From contig NZ_FSQW01000002.1 in the NCBI RefSeq assembly GCF_900128895.1, positions 682,001 through 746,000 on the forward strand: a DNA stretch of 64,000 bases, written 5' to 3'. The notes below the pieces were generated by a model. It saw only the letters and a list, made by a program, of their open reading frames with translations, had not been told where the DNA came from and made no database searches. The stretch is from Parasphingorhabdus marina DSM 22363 (GTDB lineage: Bacteria > Pseudomonadota > Alphaproteobacteria > Sphingomonadales > Sphingomonadaceae). This document shows, piece after piece, positions 26,008-35,291 of the stretch; within the stretch, counting starts at the first letter, position 1; each line of letters starts with the position of its first letter. Made by a program: the position numbers and the translations under genes.

Positions 26008-28131
26008 TCAGGGCGGCACAAAACGCATCCAGACATGATTGCCTGACCGGCCACGCACGGTTTCCACCTGATCGGACACCAGATCGATGGTCAGCCCTCC
26101 GGTGCGGGAGAGCAGCCTTCTGTCGGCCTTGATCCAGCGCGGCTGGCAGCTGCGGGGCAGCCGCCGCTCGCTGACCACGATATCCGCGCGGCGACAGGCG
26201 GCGGCCAGGGAAATTTCCGGAATATAGTGCCGGCTCCTGAGCGCTACCAGCGTCCATTCGCGTTGGATTCCACCGACCATCCTGGCGACCAATATGGTGC
26301 AACTGTCGGCATTGCACCGGGCACCGGGCCAGTCGTCCATTCGTGCAAACGCTTTGGTGACTCCCGCATTTTCGCGGATCATGTCGGAAATGAATTCGCC
26401 GCTGCGCGTCCGCAGCATCACCAGACTGTCCGCGTTCGTCCGCAAGGCGAGATGGCGCCCATCGCCGGTGATGTACAGATCTGCTGGCCGGGCAGTCACC
26501 ATCATCACGGTACCGATGAGCATGGGCACCAGGCCACCATAGCGCCACTTTTCGCGCCACAGCAGCAACCACAAGCCGCCAGCAATCACCAGCGCAAAGC
26601 TCAGCCGCGGCACCGTCGGGAACCAGGTTACCGCTCCGGGGCGGGTCGACACAAAATGGGCGAGGCTGATCAGGCCGGCCAGCGCCTTCTCGCACAGCCA
26701 CCAGACCGGGCCACCCAGACCAAAAAGATCAAGCAACAAGGCCAGCGCCTCGAGCGGCATGATGACGAAAGTTGTCAGCGGGATCGCCACGATATTGGCC
26801 AGCGCGCCATATAATCCGGCCTTGTGAAAATGATAGAGAGCGATAGGCATCAGCGCCAGTTCAACGACCAGGCCTGTACAGAAAAGCGACAGAACAATCC
26901 GCCGTATCCGCCGCAGATAGTTCTCCTCGCGCGGAGCCAGCCATCGCTGCATCACCGGGTGTTCGTGCAAGGCAATGATGGCCGTGACCGCCGCAAAGCT
27001 CAGCTGGAAACTGGGACCCATCAGTGTTTCGGGCCAGAAAACCAGCACGAACAGGGCGCCGGCAGCAACCATGCGGAGGGTGAAGGCGCTTCGCCCCAGC
27101 ATGAGCGCAGCCAGGACCAGCAACGCCGCGACGCAGGCCCGGATCGTCGGAACCTGTGCGCCGGTCAGCAAGGTGTAGGATATGGCAGCAATCGCCGCGA
27201 AGCCCGCCGCAACCAGCGGCAGACGCCAGCGCAGGGCCAGGATCGGCACCAGAGCCAGCGTCTTGAGCACAACCAGATAGAAAGCCCCCACAACAGCGGT
27301 TACATGCAGTCCGCTGATCGACAGGAGATGCGCGAGGCCACTGTTGCGCATGGAGTCCGCATCGGCCTCCGATATGGCTCCGCGATCACCGGTTGCCAGC
27401 GTCGCGCCGATGGCTCCGGTCCCGTCCGCCATTCGCGACTGTACATGGCGCGAAAGACGCTGGCGATAATCCGAAATCCAGGCCGGTTGCTCAGCGGGCC
27501 GAATGATCTCCACCTTGCCCAATACCTGACCTGTTGCGCCCAGACCCTGAAACCAGGCCCGCTGCGCAAAATTATAGGCGCCAGGCAAGGCAGCCATGGC
27601 CGGCGGCATCAATCTCGCCCGAAGCGCGATGATCGCACCCGGCTTCATGGCGGCGTCCGCCTGGTCCAGGGGCAGGTTCACGCGCACTTTGGGCGGCAAC
27701 CTCGGCGATCCGAGAGGGTTCAGCATCAAACGTATCTGGTTGCGGGAGGGGATTTCCTCATAACCGGTTATTTCCCCGTGGAAGCTGGCGATGGCTGGCC
27801 CTTCCAGGACGGGCGCGGCAACCATCAGCGATCGTCCCCAGACCAAAAGGCAACCGGCTGCAATCAGCAGAGCTGCCCAGAGCATGGCCCGGGCTGCGCG
27901 ATATGTCCGGGCGGGCCTGGCGCAGAAAATGATGATGGCCAGGCAGACCGCGACCAGGGCCAGCCACCAGTAGATGCTGGCGGCGAGGAACCAGGCCGCA
28001 ACCCCGATCCCCAGCGCAACGGGCACCCATAGCGGCAGCTGGTCCCTCTCCCGCTCCAGCTGTTTTTCCAGGCGCTGAAACACAGATGTGACCGGAATGG
28101 ATTCTGGCAATTGTCGGCGGCTTATCGCCAT
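26008..28131 (-). CDS. ComEC/Rec2-family DNA-uptake channel protein
   Basis: This large polytopic membrane protein (707 residues from the chosen start) has an N-terminal DUF4131 region after ERDQLPLWVPVALGIGVAAWF, and the ComEC competence domain with HLLSISGLHVTAVVG and a block of eight or so helices. The C-terminal third (after TARPADLYITGDGRHLALR) has no metallo-beta-lactamase HxHxDH motif, as in many alphaproteobacterial ComEC proteins. ComEC moves single-stranded DNA across the inner membrane in transformation. The start is uncertain: an in-frame start at 28236 would add 35 residues. Its stop lies 2 bp from that of lexA. Confidence 0.88.
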   Translation of the reverse strand: MAISRRQLPESIPVTSVFQRLEKQLERERDQLPLWVPVALGIGVAAWFLAASIYWWLALVAVCLAIIIFCARPARTYRAARAMLWAALLIAAGCLLVWGRSLMVAAPVLEGPAIASFHGEITGYEEIPSRNQIRLMLNPLGSPRLPPKVRVNLPLDQADAAMKPGAIIALRARLMPPAMAALPGAYNFAQRAWFQGLGATGQVLGKVEIIRPAEQPAWISDYRQRLSRHVQSRMADGTGAIGATLATGDRGAISEADADSMRNSGLAHLLSISGLHVTAVVGAFYLVVLKTLALVPILALRWRLPLVAAGFAAIAAISYTLLTGAQVPTIRACVAALLVLAALMLGRSAFTLRMVAAGALFVLVFWPETLMGPSFQLSFAAVTAIIALHEHPVMQRWLAPREENYLRRIRRIVLSLFCTGLVVELALMPIALYHFHKAGLYGALANIVAIPLTTFVIMPLEALALLLDLFGLGGPVWWLCEKALAGLISLAHFVSTRPGAVTWFPTVPRLSFALVIAGGLWLLLWREKWRYGGLVPMLIGTVMMVTARPADLYITGDGRHLALRTNADSLVMLRTRSGEFISDMIRENAGVTKAFARMDDWPGARCNADSCTILVARMVGGIQREWTLVALRSRHYIPEISLAAACRRADIVVSERRLPRSCQPRWIKADRRLLSRTGGLTIDLVSDQVETVRGRSGNHVWMRFVPP

Positions 28132-28267
28132 GCTAAGGGCGCTGCCAGCTAATCGGGCTCTTGCCGTGCTCCGAAACAGGAAGCCCGGAAACAGGCCGGA
28201 TTTGTCTGAACTGTCCGAATGAACATCCGTTCGCATCCACTCGAATTATCACAGGAACTTTTCAACC

Positions 28268-29686
28268 GTGAATGTAAACAGCAGCGCACCGGTCGTCACA
28301 CGCTTCGCCCCGTCTCCCACCGGTTTTTTGCATATCGGGGGCGCACGCACGGCGATGTTCAACTGGCTTTTTGCCCGGCATCATGGCGGCAAGGCGCTGC
28401 TGCGGATCGAGGATACCGACAAGGTCCGGTCCACACAGGAGGCGATTGATGCGATTCTCGAAGGCCTCGACTGGCTCGGGCTCGACTGGGATGACGAGCC
28501 GGTATTCCAGTCCCGTCGTGCAGAACGCCACGCCGAGGTTGCAAGGGAATTGCTGGCTTCGGGCAATGCCTATAAATGTTTCGCCACGCCGGAAGAACTG
28601 GCAGAAATGCGGGAACAGCAGCGCGCCGAGAAAAAGCCGATGCGCTATGACGGGCGCTGGCGTGATCGCGATCCTTCGGAAGCTCCCGAGGGTGCACCTT
28701 TCGCCATCCGCCTGAAGACCGAGCAACAGGGCAAGGTCACCATCGCCGATGCGGTTCAGGGTGATGTGTCTGTCCAAAACAGCGAGATCGATGATTTCAT
28801 CTTGCTCCGCTCGGATGGCACGCCAACTTACATGCTGGCGGTGGTTGTCGACGATCATGACATGGGTGTCACTCATCTGGTCCGCGGCGATGACCATCTC
28901 AACAACGCCTTCCGCCAACTCGCCCTGATCCGGGCAATGGGATGGGCAGAACCGGTCTATGCCCATATTCCGCTCATTCACGGAAATGACGGCGCCAAAC
29001 TATCCAAAAGGCACGGCGCACTGGGCGTTGAAGCCTATCGGGACATGGGCATCATGTCAGATGCGATGTTCAATTATCTGCTTCGGCTCGGCTGGGGGCA
29101 CGGCGATGACGAGATTATCTCCCGGGCGCAGGCGATCGAGTGGTTCGACCTGGCCGGAGTTGGTAAGTCTCCCTCCCGTTTTGACGCCAAAAAGCTCCAG
29201 AATCTCAACGGACAATATATTCGCGAAGCTGATGATTCGGTTCTGGTTGCGCTCACGCGCCCTCTGATTGGGAAGCTAATGGAACGGGATTTGACCGATG
29301 CAGAAGGCGAATTGCTGACCCAGGCCATGCCGGTTTTGAAGAGCCGGGCCAAAAACCTCAATGAGCTCGCCGAAAATAGCGTTTTTCTCTACAAAAAACG
29401 GCCACTTGGCCTCGACGAGAAGGCCCAAGCTCTGCTAGATGCTGACGCAAGGCATCTGCTTGAATCGATTCATTCTGCCTTGGCCAAGCTTGACGACTGG
29501 ACACTCGAGGCCACGGAAGACTGTGTAAAAGCGATAGCAGAAGCTGCCGAACTGGGGTTGGGAAAGCTCGCACAACCTATGCGCGCTGCTCTGACGGGAA
29601 GTACCAGTTCACCCGGAATTTTTGACGTTCTTGTGCTTTTGGGCAAGCAGGAGTCGCTGGCACGTCTCGAAGATCAAACAAAATAA
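28268..29686 (+). CDS. gltX: Glutamate--tRNA ligase
   Basis: The 472-residue class I synthetase starts at GTG 28268, with AGGA nine bases upstream. The HIGH-type motif is [11 protein letters not shown] (15-25) and the KMSKS-type motif is KLSKRHG, with the [12 protein letters not shown] region after it. Alphaproteobacteria often carry two GltX paralogues, one serving as a glutamyl-tRNA(Gln) synthetase; which this is cannot be told from sequence alone. It is divergent from comEC and lies 33 bp before gltA. Confidence 0.95.
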   Translation: MNVNSSAPVVTRFAPSPTGFLHIGGARTAMFNWLFARHHGGKALLRIEDTDKVRSTQEAIDAILEGLDWLGLDWDDEPVFQSRRAERHAEVARELLASGNAYKCFATPEELAEMREQQRAEKKPMRYDGRWRDRDPSEAPEGAPFAIRLKTEQQGKVTIADAVQGDVSVQNSEIDDFILLRSDGTPTYMLAVVVDDHDMGVTHLVRGDDHLNNAFRQLALIRAMGWAEPVYAHIPLIHGNDGAKLSKRHGALGVEAYRDMGIMSDAMFNYLLRLGWGHGDDEIISRAQAIEWFDLAGVGKSPSRFDAKKLQNLNGQYIREADDSVLVALTRPLIGKLMERDLTDAEGELLTQAMPVLKSRAKNLNELAENSVFLYKKRPLGLDEKAQALLDADARHLLESIHSALAKLDDWTLEATEDCVKAIAEAAELGLGKLAQPMRAALTGSTSSPGIFDVLVLLGKQESLARLEDQTK

Positions 29687-29719
29687 CCTGAGTCATTCAG
29701 GAGCAGAAAGGACAATATT

Positions 29720-31006
29720 GTGGGCAACAATAGCGCAACATTCGGCCTCAACGGCGACAATCACGAATTCCAGGTCATGCAGGGTAGCGAGGGTCCCGAT
29801 GTCGTCGATATCCGCAAGCTCTATGCGCAAACCGGCGCATTTACCTACGATCCCGGCTTCACCTCGACTGCGAGCTGCGAATCTGAACTGACCTTTATTG
29901 ATGGCGGCGAAGGCATTTTGCTCCACCGCGGATACTCCATTGAACAGCTGGCCGAGCACAGTACCTTTATGGAAGTGGCCCATTTGCTGCTCCGCGGCGA
30001 ATTGCCGAACCAGACGGAATATGAGAATTTCACCAACACCATTACCCGGCACACCATGCTGCATGACCAGTTGCGCGGTTTCTATTCCGGGTTCCGCCGG
30101 GACGCCCATCCGATGGCAATCATGTGCGGTGTCGTTGGCGCGCTTTCCGCATTCTATCACGACAGCACCGACATCAACGATCCCCAGCAGCGGATGATCG
30201 CCAGCCACCGGCTGATCGCAAAAATGCCGACCATTGCGGCCATGGCCTACAAATATGCCGTTGGTCAGCCCTTCCTCTATCCGGATAACCGCCTGTCCTA
30301 TACCGGCAACTTCCTGCGCATGACGTTCGGCGTCCCGGCAGAAGACTATGAAGTAGATCCTGTCATTGAAAAAGCCATGGATCGGATCTTCATCCTGCAT
30401 GCCGATCACGAGCAGAATGCCTCGACGTCAACGGTTCGCCTGGCCGGGTCTTCCGGAGCGAATCCTTTTGCCTGTATCGCTGCCGGCATCGCCTGCCTCT
30501 GGGGCCCTGCCCATGGCGGAGCAAACGAAGCCGCGCTCAACATGCTCCACGAAATCGGTCATCCGGATCGCATTCCCGAATATATCGAGCGTGCGAAGGA
30601 CAAGAATGACCCATTCCGCCTGATGGGCTTTGGTCACCGGGTGTACAAGAATTACGATCCCCGGGCGTCGGTCATGCAGAAAACCGTGCGCGAGGTATTT
30701 GCGGCACTGAAGGTCAATGACCCGGTCTTTGACGTGGCGCTGCAGCTCGAGGAAATGGCGCTCAACGATCCTTATTTCATCGAGAAGAAACTGTTCCCGA
30801 ATGTCGATTTCTATTCCGGCATCATCCTCTCGGCCATCGGCTTCCCGACATCGATGTTCACGGCCCTGTTTGCCCTGGCCCGTACCGTTGGCTGGGTCGC
30901 ACAGTGGAACGAGATGATTTCCGATCCCGGTCAGCGCATCGGTCGTCCGCGTCAGCTCTATACCGGACCCAAGCACCGCGAATATGTGGCGATCGGTGAC
31001 CGCTAG
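29720..31006 (+). CDS. gltA: Citrate synthase
   Basis: The 428-residue enzyme condenses acetyl-CoA with oxaloacetate at the entry of the TCA cycle. It is the type II hexameric form: [16 protein letters not shown], the catalytic His in [16 protein letters not shown], the second His in [14 protein letters not shown], and a final [15 protein letters not shown]. The start is GTG at 29720 with AAAGGA eight bases upstream. A terminator with a long T-run follows the stop. Confidence 0.97.
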   Translation: MGNNSATFGLNGDNHEFQVMQGSEGPDVVDIRKLYAQTGAFTYDPGFTSTASCESELTFIDGGEGILLHRGYSIEQLAEHSTFMEVAHLLLRGELPNQTEYENFTNTITRHTMLHDQLRGFYSGFRRDAHPMAIMCGVVGALSAFYHDSTDINDPQQRMIASHRLIAKMPTIAAMAYKYAVGQPFLYPDNRLSYTGNFLRMTFGVPAEDYEVDPVIEKAMDRIFILHADHEQNASTSTVRLAGSSGANPFACIAAGIACLWGPAHGGANEAALNMLHEIGHPDRIPEYIERAKDKNDPFRLMGFGHRVYKNYDPRASVMQKTVREVFAALKVNDPVFDVALQLEEMALNDPYFIEKKLFPNVDFYSGIILSAIGFPTSMFTALFALARTVGWVAQWNEMISDPGQRIGRPRQLYTGPKHREYVAIGDR

Positions 31007-31036
31007 ATCGCGTTCAACATCTTGCAAATTCAGAAA

Positions 31037-31061
31037 GGGGAGCGCAGGACGCTCCCTTTTT
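31037..31061. terminator. Bidirectional Rho-independent terminator between gltA and the sensor kinase gene
   Basis: GGGAGCG (31038-31044) and CGCTCCC (31050-31056) form a perfect 7-bp stem around CAGGA. A run of five T residues follows on the plus strand, and TTTC follows on the minus strand, so it can end both converging transcripts. Confidence 0.87.
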
Positions 31062-32448
31062 ATTTCTGCCGGGCAGGCAGCGTCAGGGTGAAGGTGGTGC
31101 CCTTGCCGACCTGGCTCTCGACGGTGAGACTGCCGTCCATGGCTTCTGCCAGTCGCCGCGAAATGAACAGCCCCAGGCCGCTTCCGCCATCTCCGGAACG
31201 GCCCAGTCGCTCAAATTTCTCAAAGATCTTTGCCTGATCTTCCGGCGCAATGCCGTCGCCTTGATCGGTAACCAGTAGGGAGATCGTATCTGCGTCCTGC
31301 CGAACCTGCATCTTGATCACCGAACCGTCAGGTGAATAGCGAATGGCATTGCCAACGAGGTTCACGAGGATTTGTAAAACCCGCCGGAATTCGCCCTTTG
31401 CAGGTGCTTCCCGTTCTTCGGGCGGAACATCGATACGGATCTGGTGATCGGCAGATTTGACTGCCAGCAGCCCCGCCGTGCGATGGGCCAGATCAACCAG
31501 ATCGATATCATCGGCCGCGACCGTGAAGTTCGCCTTTTCGATGGCTTCCAGATCCGAAAGATCATCAACAAGCGACAGCAGATGACGTCCCGCTGCGGCG
31601 ATATCGTTCGCATAGTCCGAATAATTCCCGCGCAATGGCCCGACCAGCTGATTGCTGATCGTTTCCGCATTGGCGATAATCTTGTCGAGCGGTTGGCGCA
31701 GAGCCGGGGCCAGTTGCTGGCCGAACAGGGAATCTCCAATCAGTCCTGCCCGGTCCTTTGCACCATCTGCTGCTTCTGCCTCCGTGGCTGCTTCACGTTC
31801 CAGCGAGAACTGATATCCCGAAAAGATTCCGCCGCCGTCAATTAACGGCTGTCCACTGAATGCATATTTCTCCGACGCTTGCCCCGTGCGCTGCATCAAC
31901 TGATTGCGTATCGGTTGCCGCTCTTCAATGGCATCCGCGACACCGGTTCCCTGTCCGCCGGGCAGCGTTTCGAAACACTCCCACAGCATCTGACCGACCA
32001 TCCCGGCAGCGATCTCGGGTCTCCCCGGCAAAAATATCGACATGATCCGCAGGGAGGCATCTGTCCGCACCGAGCCGCGACCGTTGAGCCGGTCCAGATC
32101 ACGCTGGCGTTGCAACGAGAACGAGTCCTCCGCTGGCGCTTCACTTTCCTGCCATTCCGTAATCTCGATCCCGACGCTGCCCGGTCCGTTCATTCCGGGA
32201 ATTCGGGTTTTGACCCACATCTCGATGGTCGACTCTTCATTGGCTGCAACAGCCGAACGGGACAGATTCATCCCCAGTCTTTTGCTCAGACGAACAAGAT
32301 CGGCCAATTGCGGAATGGCCAGTTGTCCCCCGTCAATGCCCCCGCATTGCCGGTTCAGACGAATTAATGGAGCGTCCGCCGAAAGAAGGCGCCCGTCAGC
32401 TCCCAGCTCCGCCCGGACCGGTTCCGCAAGGTTGCCTTTTGCGGTCAT
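31060..32448 (-). CDS. PAS/HATPase sensor kinase-like protein lacking the phosphoacceptor His
   Basis: This 462-residue protein has no membrane segment. A PAS-like region (about 15-235) is followed by HisKA-like helices and an intact HATPase domain: N box LVNLVGNAIRYS (361-372), G1 TDQGDGI (394-400), G2 GGSGLGLFIS (421-430). The expected H-box SHELRTPL reads APALRQPL (247-254), so His, Glu and Thr are all replaced (Pro248 at the His position). The second HisKA helix (GRHLLSLVDDLSDLEAIEK) is normal. It cannot autophosphorylate in the usual way and probably acts as an ATP-binding regulatory scaffold. Its start overlaps the DUF2336 gene as ATGA. Confidence 0.8.
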   Translation of the reverse strand: MTAKGNLAEPVRAELGADGRLLSADAPLIRLNRQCGGIDGGQLAIPQLADLVRLSKRLGMNLSRSAVAANEESTIEMWVKTRIPGMNGPGSVGIEITEWQESEAPAEDSFSLQRQRDLDRLNGRGSVRTDASLRIMSIFLPGRPEIAAGMVGQMLWECFETLPGGQGTGVADAIEERQPIRNQLMQRTGQASEKYAFSGQPLIDGGGIFSGYQFSLEREAATEAEAADGAKDRAGLIGDSLFGQQLAPALRQPLDKIIANAETISNQLVGPLRGNYSDYANDIAAAGRHLLSLVDDLSDLEAIEKANFTVAADDIDLVDLAHRTAGLLAVKSADHQIRIDVPPEEREAPAKGEFRRVLQILVNLVGNAIRYSPDGSVIKMQVRQDADTISLLVTDQGDGIAPEDQAKIFEKFERLGRSGDGGSGLGLFISRRLAEAMDGSLTVESQVGKGTTFTLTLPARQK

Positions 32449-33518
32449 CGATCCGTTTGTCCTGAAATCGGGATATCAAGGGCATGTTTGGCAGCCTGAT
32501 AGGCCGGATCCAGAGTCCAGGACTGCAACAGGTGCCGGGCATCCTGTGCGTCAATCTCCTGATAACTTGCAGCCGTCAGGGATTCTCCGTTACCGTCGAG
32601 GGATGCATGAATTGACAAAGCTGACTGCGGTTCGATCCCAAGCGCCTTCAGTGTGACAATGAGACGAGCCATGCGCTCTTCAGCAGTAAAAGTGTACACC
32701 TGACCGGCATTCAACCGCGCCATGCTGGCCAGTCTGGCCACGAACAACTCCACACCGTCCAGCAGAGGATGGGGACTCTGTATGGCGGGATCATCGCTGG
32801 CATTCAGCAACTGGGCGAGCCGTTCGGCGCATCTTGCTGCAGACTGACCTTCATCATGCTCTGCCAGTATCTTGCGGCTCGCCGCGATAAGCTGACTTTC
32901 ACCCGATCCGGACAGTTTCGCCAACGCCGCACTGATCGGCCAGATCAGGCCATGGAGAATTTCTGCCGGCAAACTTTCCCGCGTCGCCAGGACGGTATCG
33001 GAGGTGGTGCCCTCCCTGCCCTGTGCGACAAGAAATTGCATCGCGGCCTCGGCGATCGGCTTGTTGTCATGATCAAGATACCGCGTCAGAATGCTTTCGA
33101 GTTCCGACCGGGAAATTTTCTGGACAAGGCGCGACGACAGCTCGACTTTCTGCGCCTGGATGAAGACATATTTCAGCAGCTGCCGGTTTTCGAGTGCGCC
33201 TGCCTGCTCGAGCAGCTGGTAGCTATGAACCCGATCGCTTCCTGCAATTGCTGCCAGGGTTTCATCAGCAGCCTCGAAATGCTCGATTGCAGTCTTGCAG
33301 ACTTCCTTTTCGACATGGCTGACGACCGATTGCAGAAACTGTCGGCTGAACGACAGCATGCGATCGGAAAAGCGCACGTCTGACCGCGGCGAAAGCGCCG
33401 CCGAAAGATCGTCAGCCACGGAAACGCTGGAACGCGCGGCATTTGCTGCACGTTGCAGAAGCTCCCTGCCATATTGCGGCCTGTTCTGAGAATCCCGGTC
33501 TGCCATAGCTTTGGCCAT
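32445..33518 (-). CDS. DUF2336-family alphaproteobacterial protein
   Basis: The 357-residue, mostly helical soluble protein fits the DUF2336 pattern: helix pairs such as FSRQFLQSVVSHVEKEV, then SRLVQKISRSELESILTRYLDHDNKPIAEAAMQFLVAQ, resembling HEAT-like repeats. A C-terminal stretch (HARHLL... to AYQAAKHALDI) is less regular. DUF2336 proteins in alphaproteobacteria are of unknown function and often lie near signalling genes. Here it overlaps the downstream pseudo-kinase by 4 bp, so the two are likely made together. DUF2336 is assigned from appearance, not from a search. Confidence 0.6.
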   Translation of the reverse strand: MAKAMADRDSQNRPQYGRELLQRAANAARSSVSVADDLSAALSPRSDVRFSDRMLSFSRQFLQSVVSHVEKEVCKTAIEHFEAADETLAAIAGSDRVHSYQLLEQAGALENRQLLKYVFIQAQKVELSSRLVQKISRSELESILTRYLDHDNKPIAEAAMQFLVAQGREGTTSDTVLATRESLPAEILHGLIWPISAALAKLSGSGESQLIAASRKILAEHDEGQSAARCAERLAQLLNASDDPAIQSPHPLLDGVELFVARLASMARLNAGQVYTFTAEERMARLIVTLKALGIEPQSALSIHASLDGNGESLTAASYQEIDAQDARHLLQSWTLDPAYQAAKHALDIPISGQTDR

Positions 33519-33582
33519 AGGTTAATGTGGTTAATATCCTGCTAAGCTCAAGTGGCGCGCGAAGCTGGAAACCACTGATAAA

Positions 33583-34764
33583 TCAGGGTTTTGCAGATTT
33601 GGAAATAGCCCAGCCTGCCAAAAATGCCGAACCAAGCGTCAATCCGGCATATATTCCGGAAAATATTTGCCCGAAAACGGCGCCTGCCAGGATGATTATG
33701 AGTATCAACGCCAGGTCAGGACGCAGAACATCAAACCGGGGCCATTTCGGCAAAAGCTTCAGCACGACAAGATTCAGCATCAGGGCCAGGATGATGACGG
33801 AATTGGGGACCAGGGCATTGGGATCCGAGAGCCTGACCGTCAGGATGAGAAGGACTGCCGGAACCGCGACCAGTCCCAGTCGTCCCAGGTCCGCCCCGCG
33901 ATGCCGTCCGACAGACATTAATTCCATGGCCTCCAGTTGCTTCATCACGACCTGCCCGGCAATCAGCAGGCACAAGGCCGGAATAGCCCACTCAAACCAG
34001 GCCGTAATGGCAGCAAAAAACCCCAGCAATATTGTTGCAATGCCCAGATATTGGCCTGAATTTGGAACAGCTTCGAGTTTGCGGGTCGTCCACATGGCGA
34101 GCGGCCAGGTAGCAAATCGCTCGACGAAATTGCGAGGTGTTCCTGACTGGTCGCGCAGCTGGAACGTGACATAATTCTCAATCGCTCCCGCATCATCCAG
34201 CGCGAACAACTGACCATTCTCAACATCACTTTCGGAGATCACTTCCCGGTGACATTCCGCCTGCACCGCTGTCCTCAGAAGCGCAGATCCAAAATCCCAG
34301 TCATCGGGAATTTCCTGCATTTCCCTGAGCCGCGACGTCTTCAATAGCGCAACGCCAAGCCAGCGATGTTCCAGATCAACACGTTCAAATGCGGCGAACC
34401 TGTCGGAATTTTCGGTTACCAGGATCATTTCCGATGGATTGCCCGCCAGAACCCCGGACATGTCTCCCGATGGCAGAATGCCATCCCCGAGGAAAAGCAT
34501 GTCACCCTCATCACCTGCTATTTCCGCAATATCCTTTCCGTTGCGGACAATCTGTATGTCATCGCCATTTTGCTGCAGCATGTCGACATGCTGCAGCAGG
34601 GCGCCAGGCATATTGTCACTGAGCAATAGGATTTTCTCGGCACCGAAGGATTTTGCGAGACGAATTTGATGGTCGACAATCTTGTCATCGAACAGGGAAT
34701 GCAAACCAATCGGCCCGTTTCCTTCGCTGTTGTTCTGAAGCAGGGAAATCAGTGCCAGTTTCAC
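33583..34764 (-). CDS. Nucleotidyltransferase-like domain fused to a multi-helix membrane domain, function unknown
   Basis: The first 235 residues look like a Rossmann-type nucleotidyltransferase (MobA or sugar-nucleotidyl fold): IGLHSLFDDKIVDHQIRLA (19-37) resembles the binding segment of that fold, followed by GAEKILLLSD (41-50) and a GDMLFLGDGIL strand (87-97) with an acidic residue in the metal position. The canonical GxGxR loop is missing. About six membrane helices follow (240-256, 259-272, 296-311, 321-337, 350-370, 371-387). I do not recognise a characterised homologue. It lies upstream of the DUF2336 gene on the same strand, 64 bp away. Confidence 0.65.
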   Translation of the reverse strand: MKLALISLLQNNSEGNGPIGLHSLFDDKIVDHQIRLAKSFGAEKILLLSDNMPGALLQHVDMLQQNGDDIQIVRNGKDIAEIAGDEGDMLFLGDGILPSGDMSGVLAGNPSEMILVTENSDRFAAFERVDLEHRWLGVALLKTSRLREMQEIPDDWDFGSALLRTAVQAECHREVISESDVENGQLFALDDAGAIENYVTFQLRDQSGTPRNFVERFATWPLAMWTTRKLEAVPNSGQYLGIATILLGFFAAITAWFEWAIPALCLLIAGQVVMKQLEAMELMSVGRHRGADLGRLGLVAVPAVLLILTVRLSDPNALVPNSVIILALMLNLVVLKLLPKWPRFDVLRPDLALILIIILAGAVFGQIFSGIYAGLTLGSAFLAGWAISKSAKP

Positions 34765-34786
34765 AAATATGGTCCGCCGAAAGGAA

Positions 34787-34801
34787 TGATCATGCTGATC
34801 A
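34787..34801. promoter_or_regulatory. Dyad TGATCA-TGC-TGATCA upstream of the membrane-protein gene
   Basis: Two palindromic TGATCA hexamers separated by three bases form a 15-bp dyad centred 30 bp before the start codon at 34764. It could be an operator in the promoter of the nucleotidyltransferase-like gene. No regulator is assigned. The rest of 34802-34914 shows nothing recognisable. Confidence 0.25.
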
Positions 34802-34914
34802 GTCCATAGAATGCCCTAATGGCTCATGCAAAGCTTATCGCCTCTCCCAGGCATCCCTATAAGGCGCGGTTCACGATGTGATCTGGTTGTGGAAGGAAGC
34901 GGGGGAGACCGCTG

Positions 34915-35223
34915 CTAGCTGCGATCGGCCTGATCAGTCGCGATCGCGTTCTCAAGCTTCCGCAAAATGACCGGATCACCCGGAGCGGAGCGGGAGGCCT
35001 CTTCTGCCAGGGCGATTACATCCGTTGCACCAAAACTGGCAGCAAGCCCCTTGAGCCGCCATGCAGCATAATGCCAGTTGGCATCACAACGGGCGCGGCG
35101 CAGCAAATCAACCTGCCGCTCGGCACTTTCCAGAAATGCGCCTCGCAATTCCGCAATCAGCGACTCATCGTCGCCGACGGCCGCCGCGAGGGCCGCATCC
35201 AGAGCTCCATAATCAAATGACAT
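34915..35223 (-). CDS. Hpt-like protein with Trp in place of the phosphoacceptor His
   Basis: The 102-residue helical protein has the Hpt fold signature around AAWRLKGLAASFGATDVIALAEEA (53-76). The canonical motif is HxLKG; here it reads WRLKG, with Trp55 (codon TGG) where His should be. His51 lies four residues before and is not in the acceptor position. It therefore should not carry phosphate in a normal relay, and may bind a kinase or response regulator without transfer. It diverges from the large coiled-coil gene across 68 bp. Confidence 0.68.
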   Translation of the reverse strand: MSFDYGALDAALAAAVGDDESLIAELRGAFLESAERQVDLLRRARCDANWHYAAWRLKGLAASFGATDVIALAEEASRSAPGDPVILRKLENAIATDQADRS

Positions 35224-35291
35224 GCCCGAGGTTTAGGATGTGGTGGTTAACTTAAGGTTTCTCTCTGTAAAAAATATGGTAAACAGGAACC

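Noticed and set aside
26008-26400. Truncation of comEC through loss of the metallo-beta-lactamase domain
   Set aside because: The C-terminal part is a full-length alternative tail as seen in many alphaproteobacterial ComEC proteins, with no sign of frameshift or premature stop.
33520-33540. A CtrA site (TTAA-N7-TTAA) upstream of the DUF2336 gene
   Set aside because: The two TTAA half-sites are only five bases apart, so the spacing does not match the known consensus.
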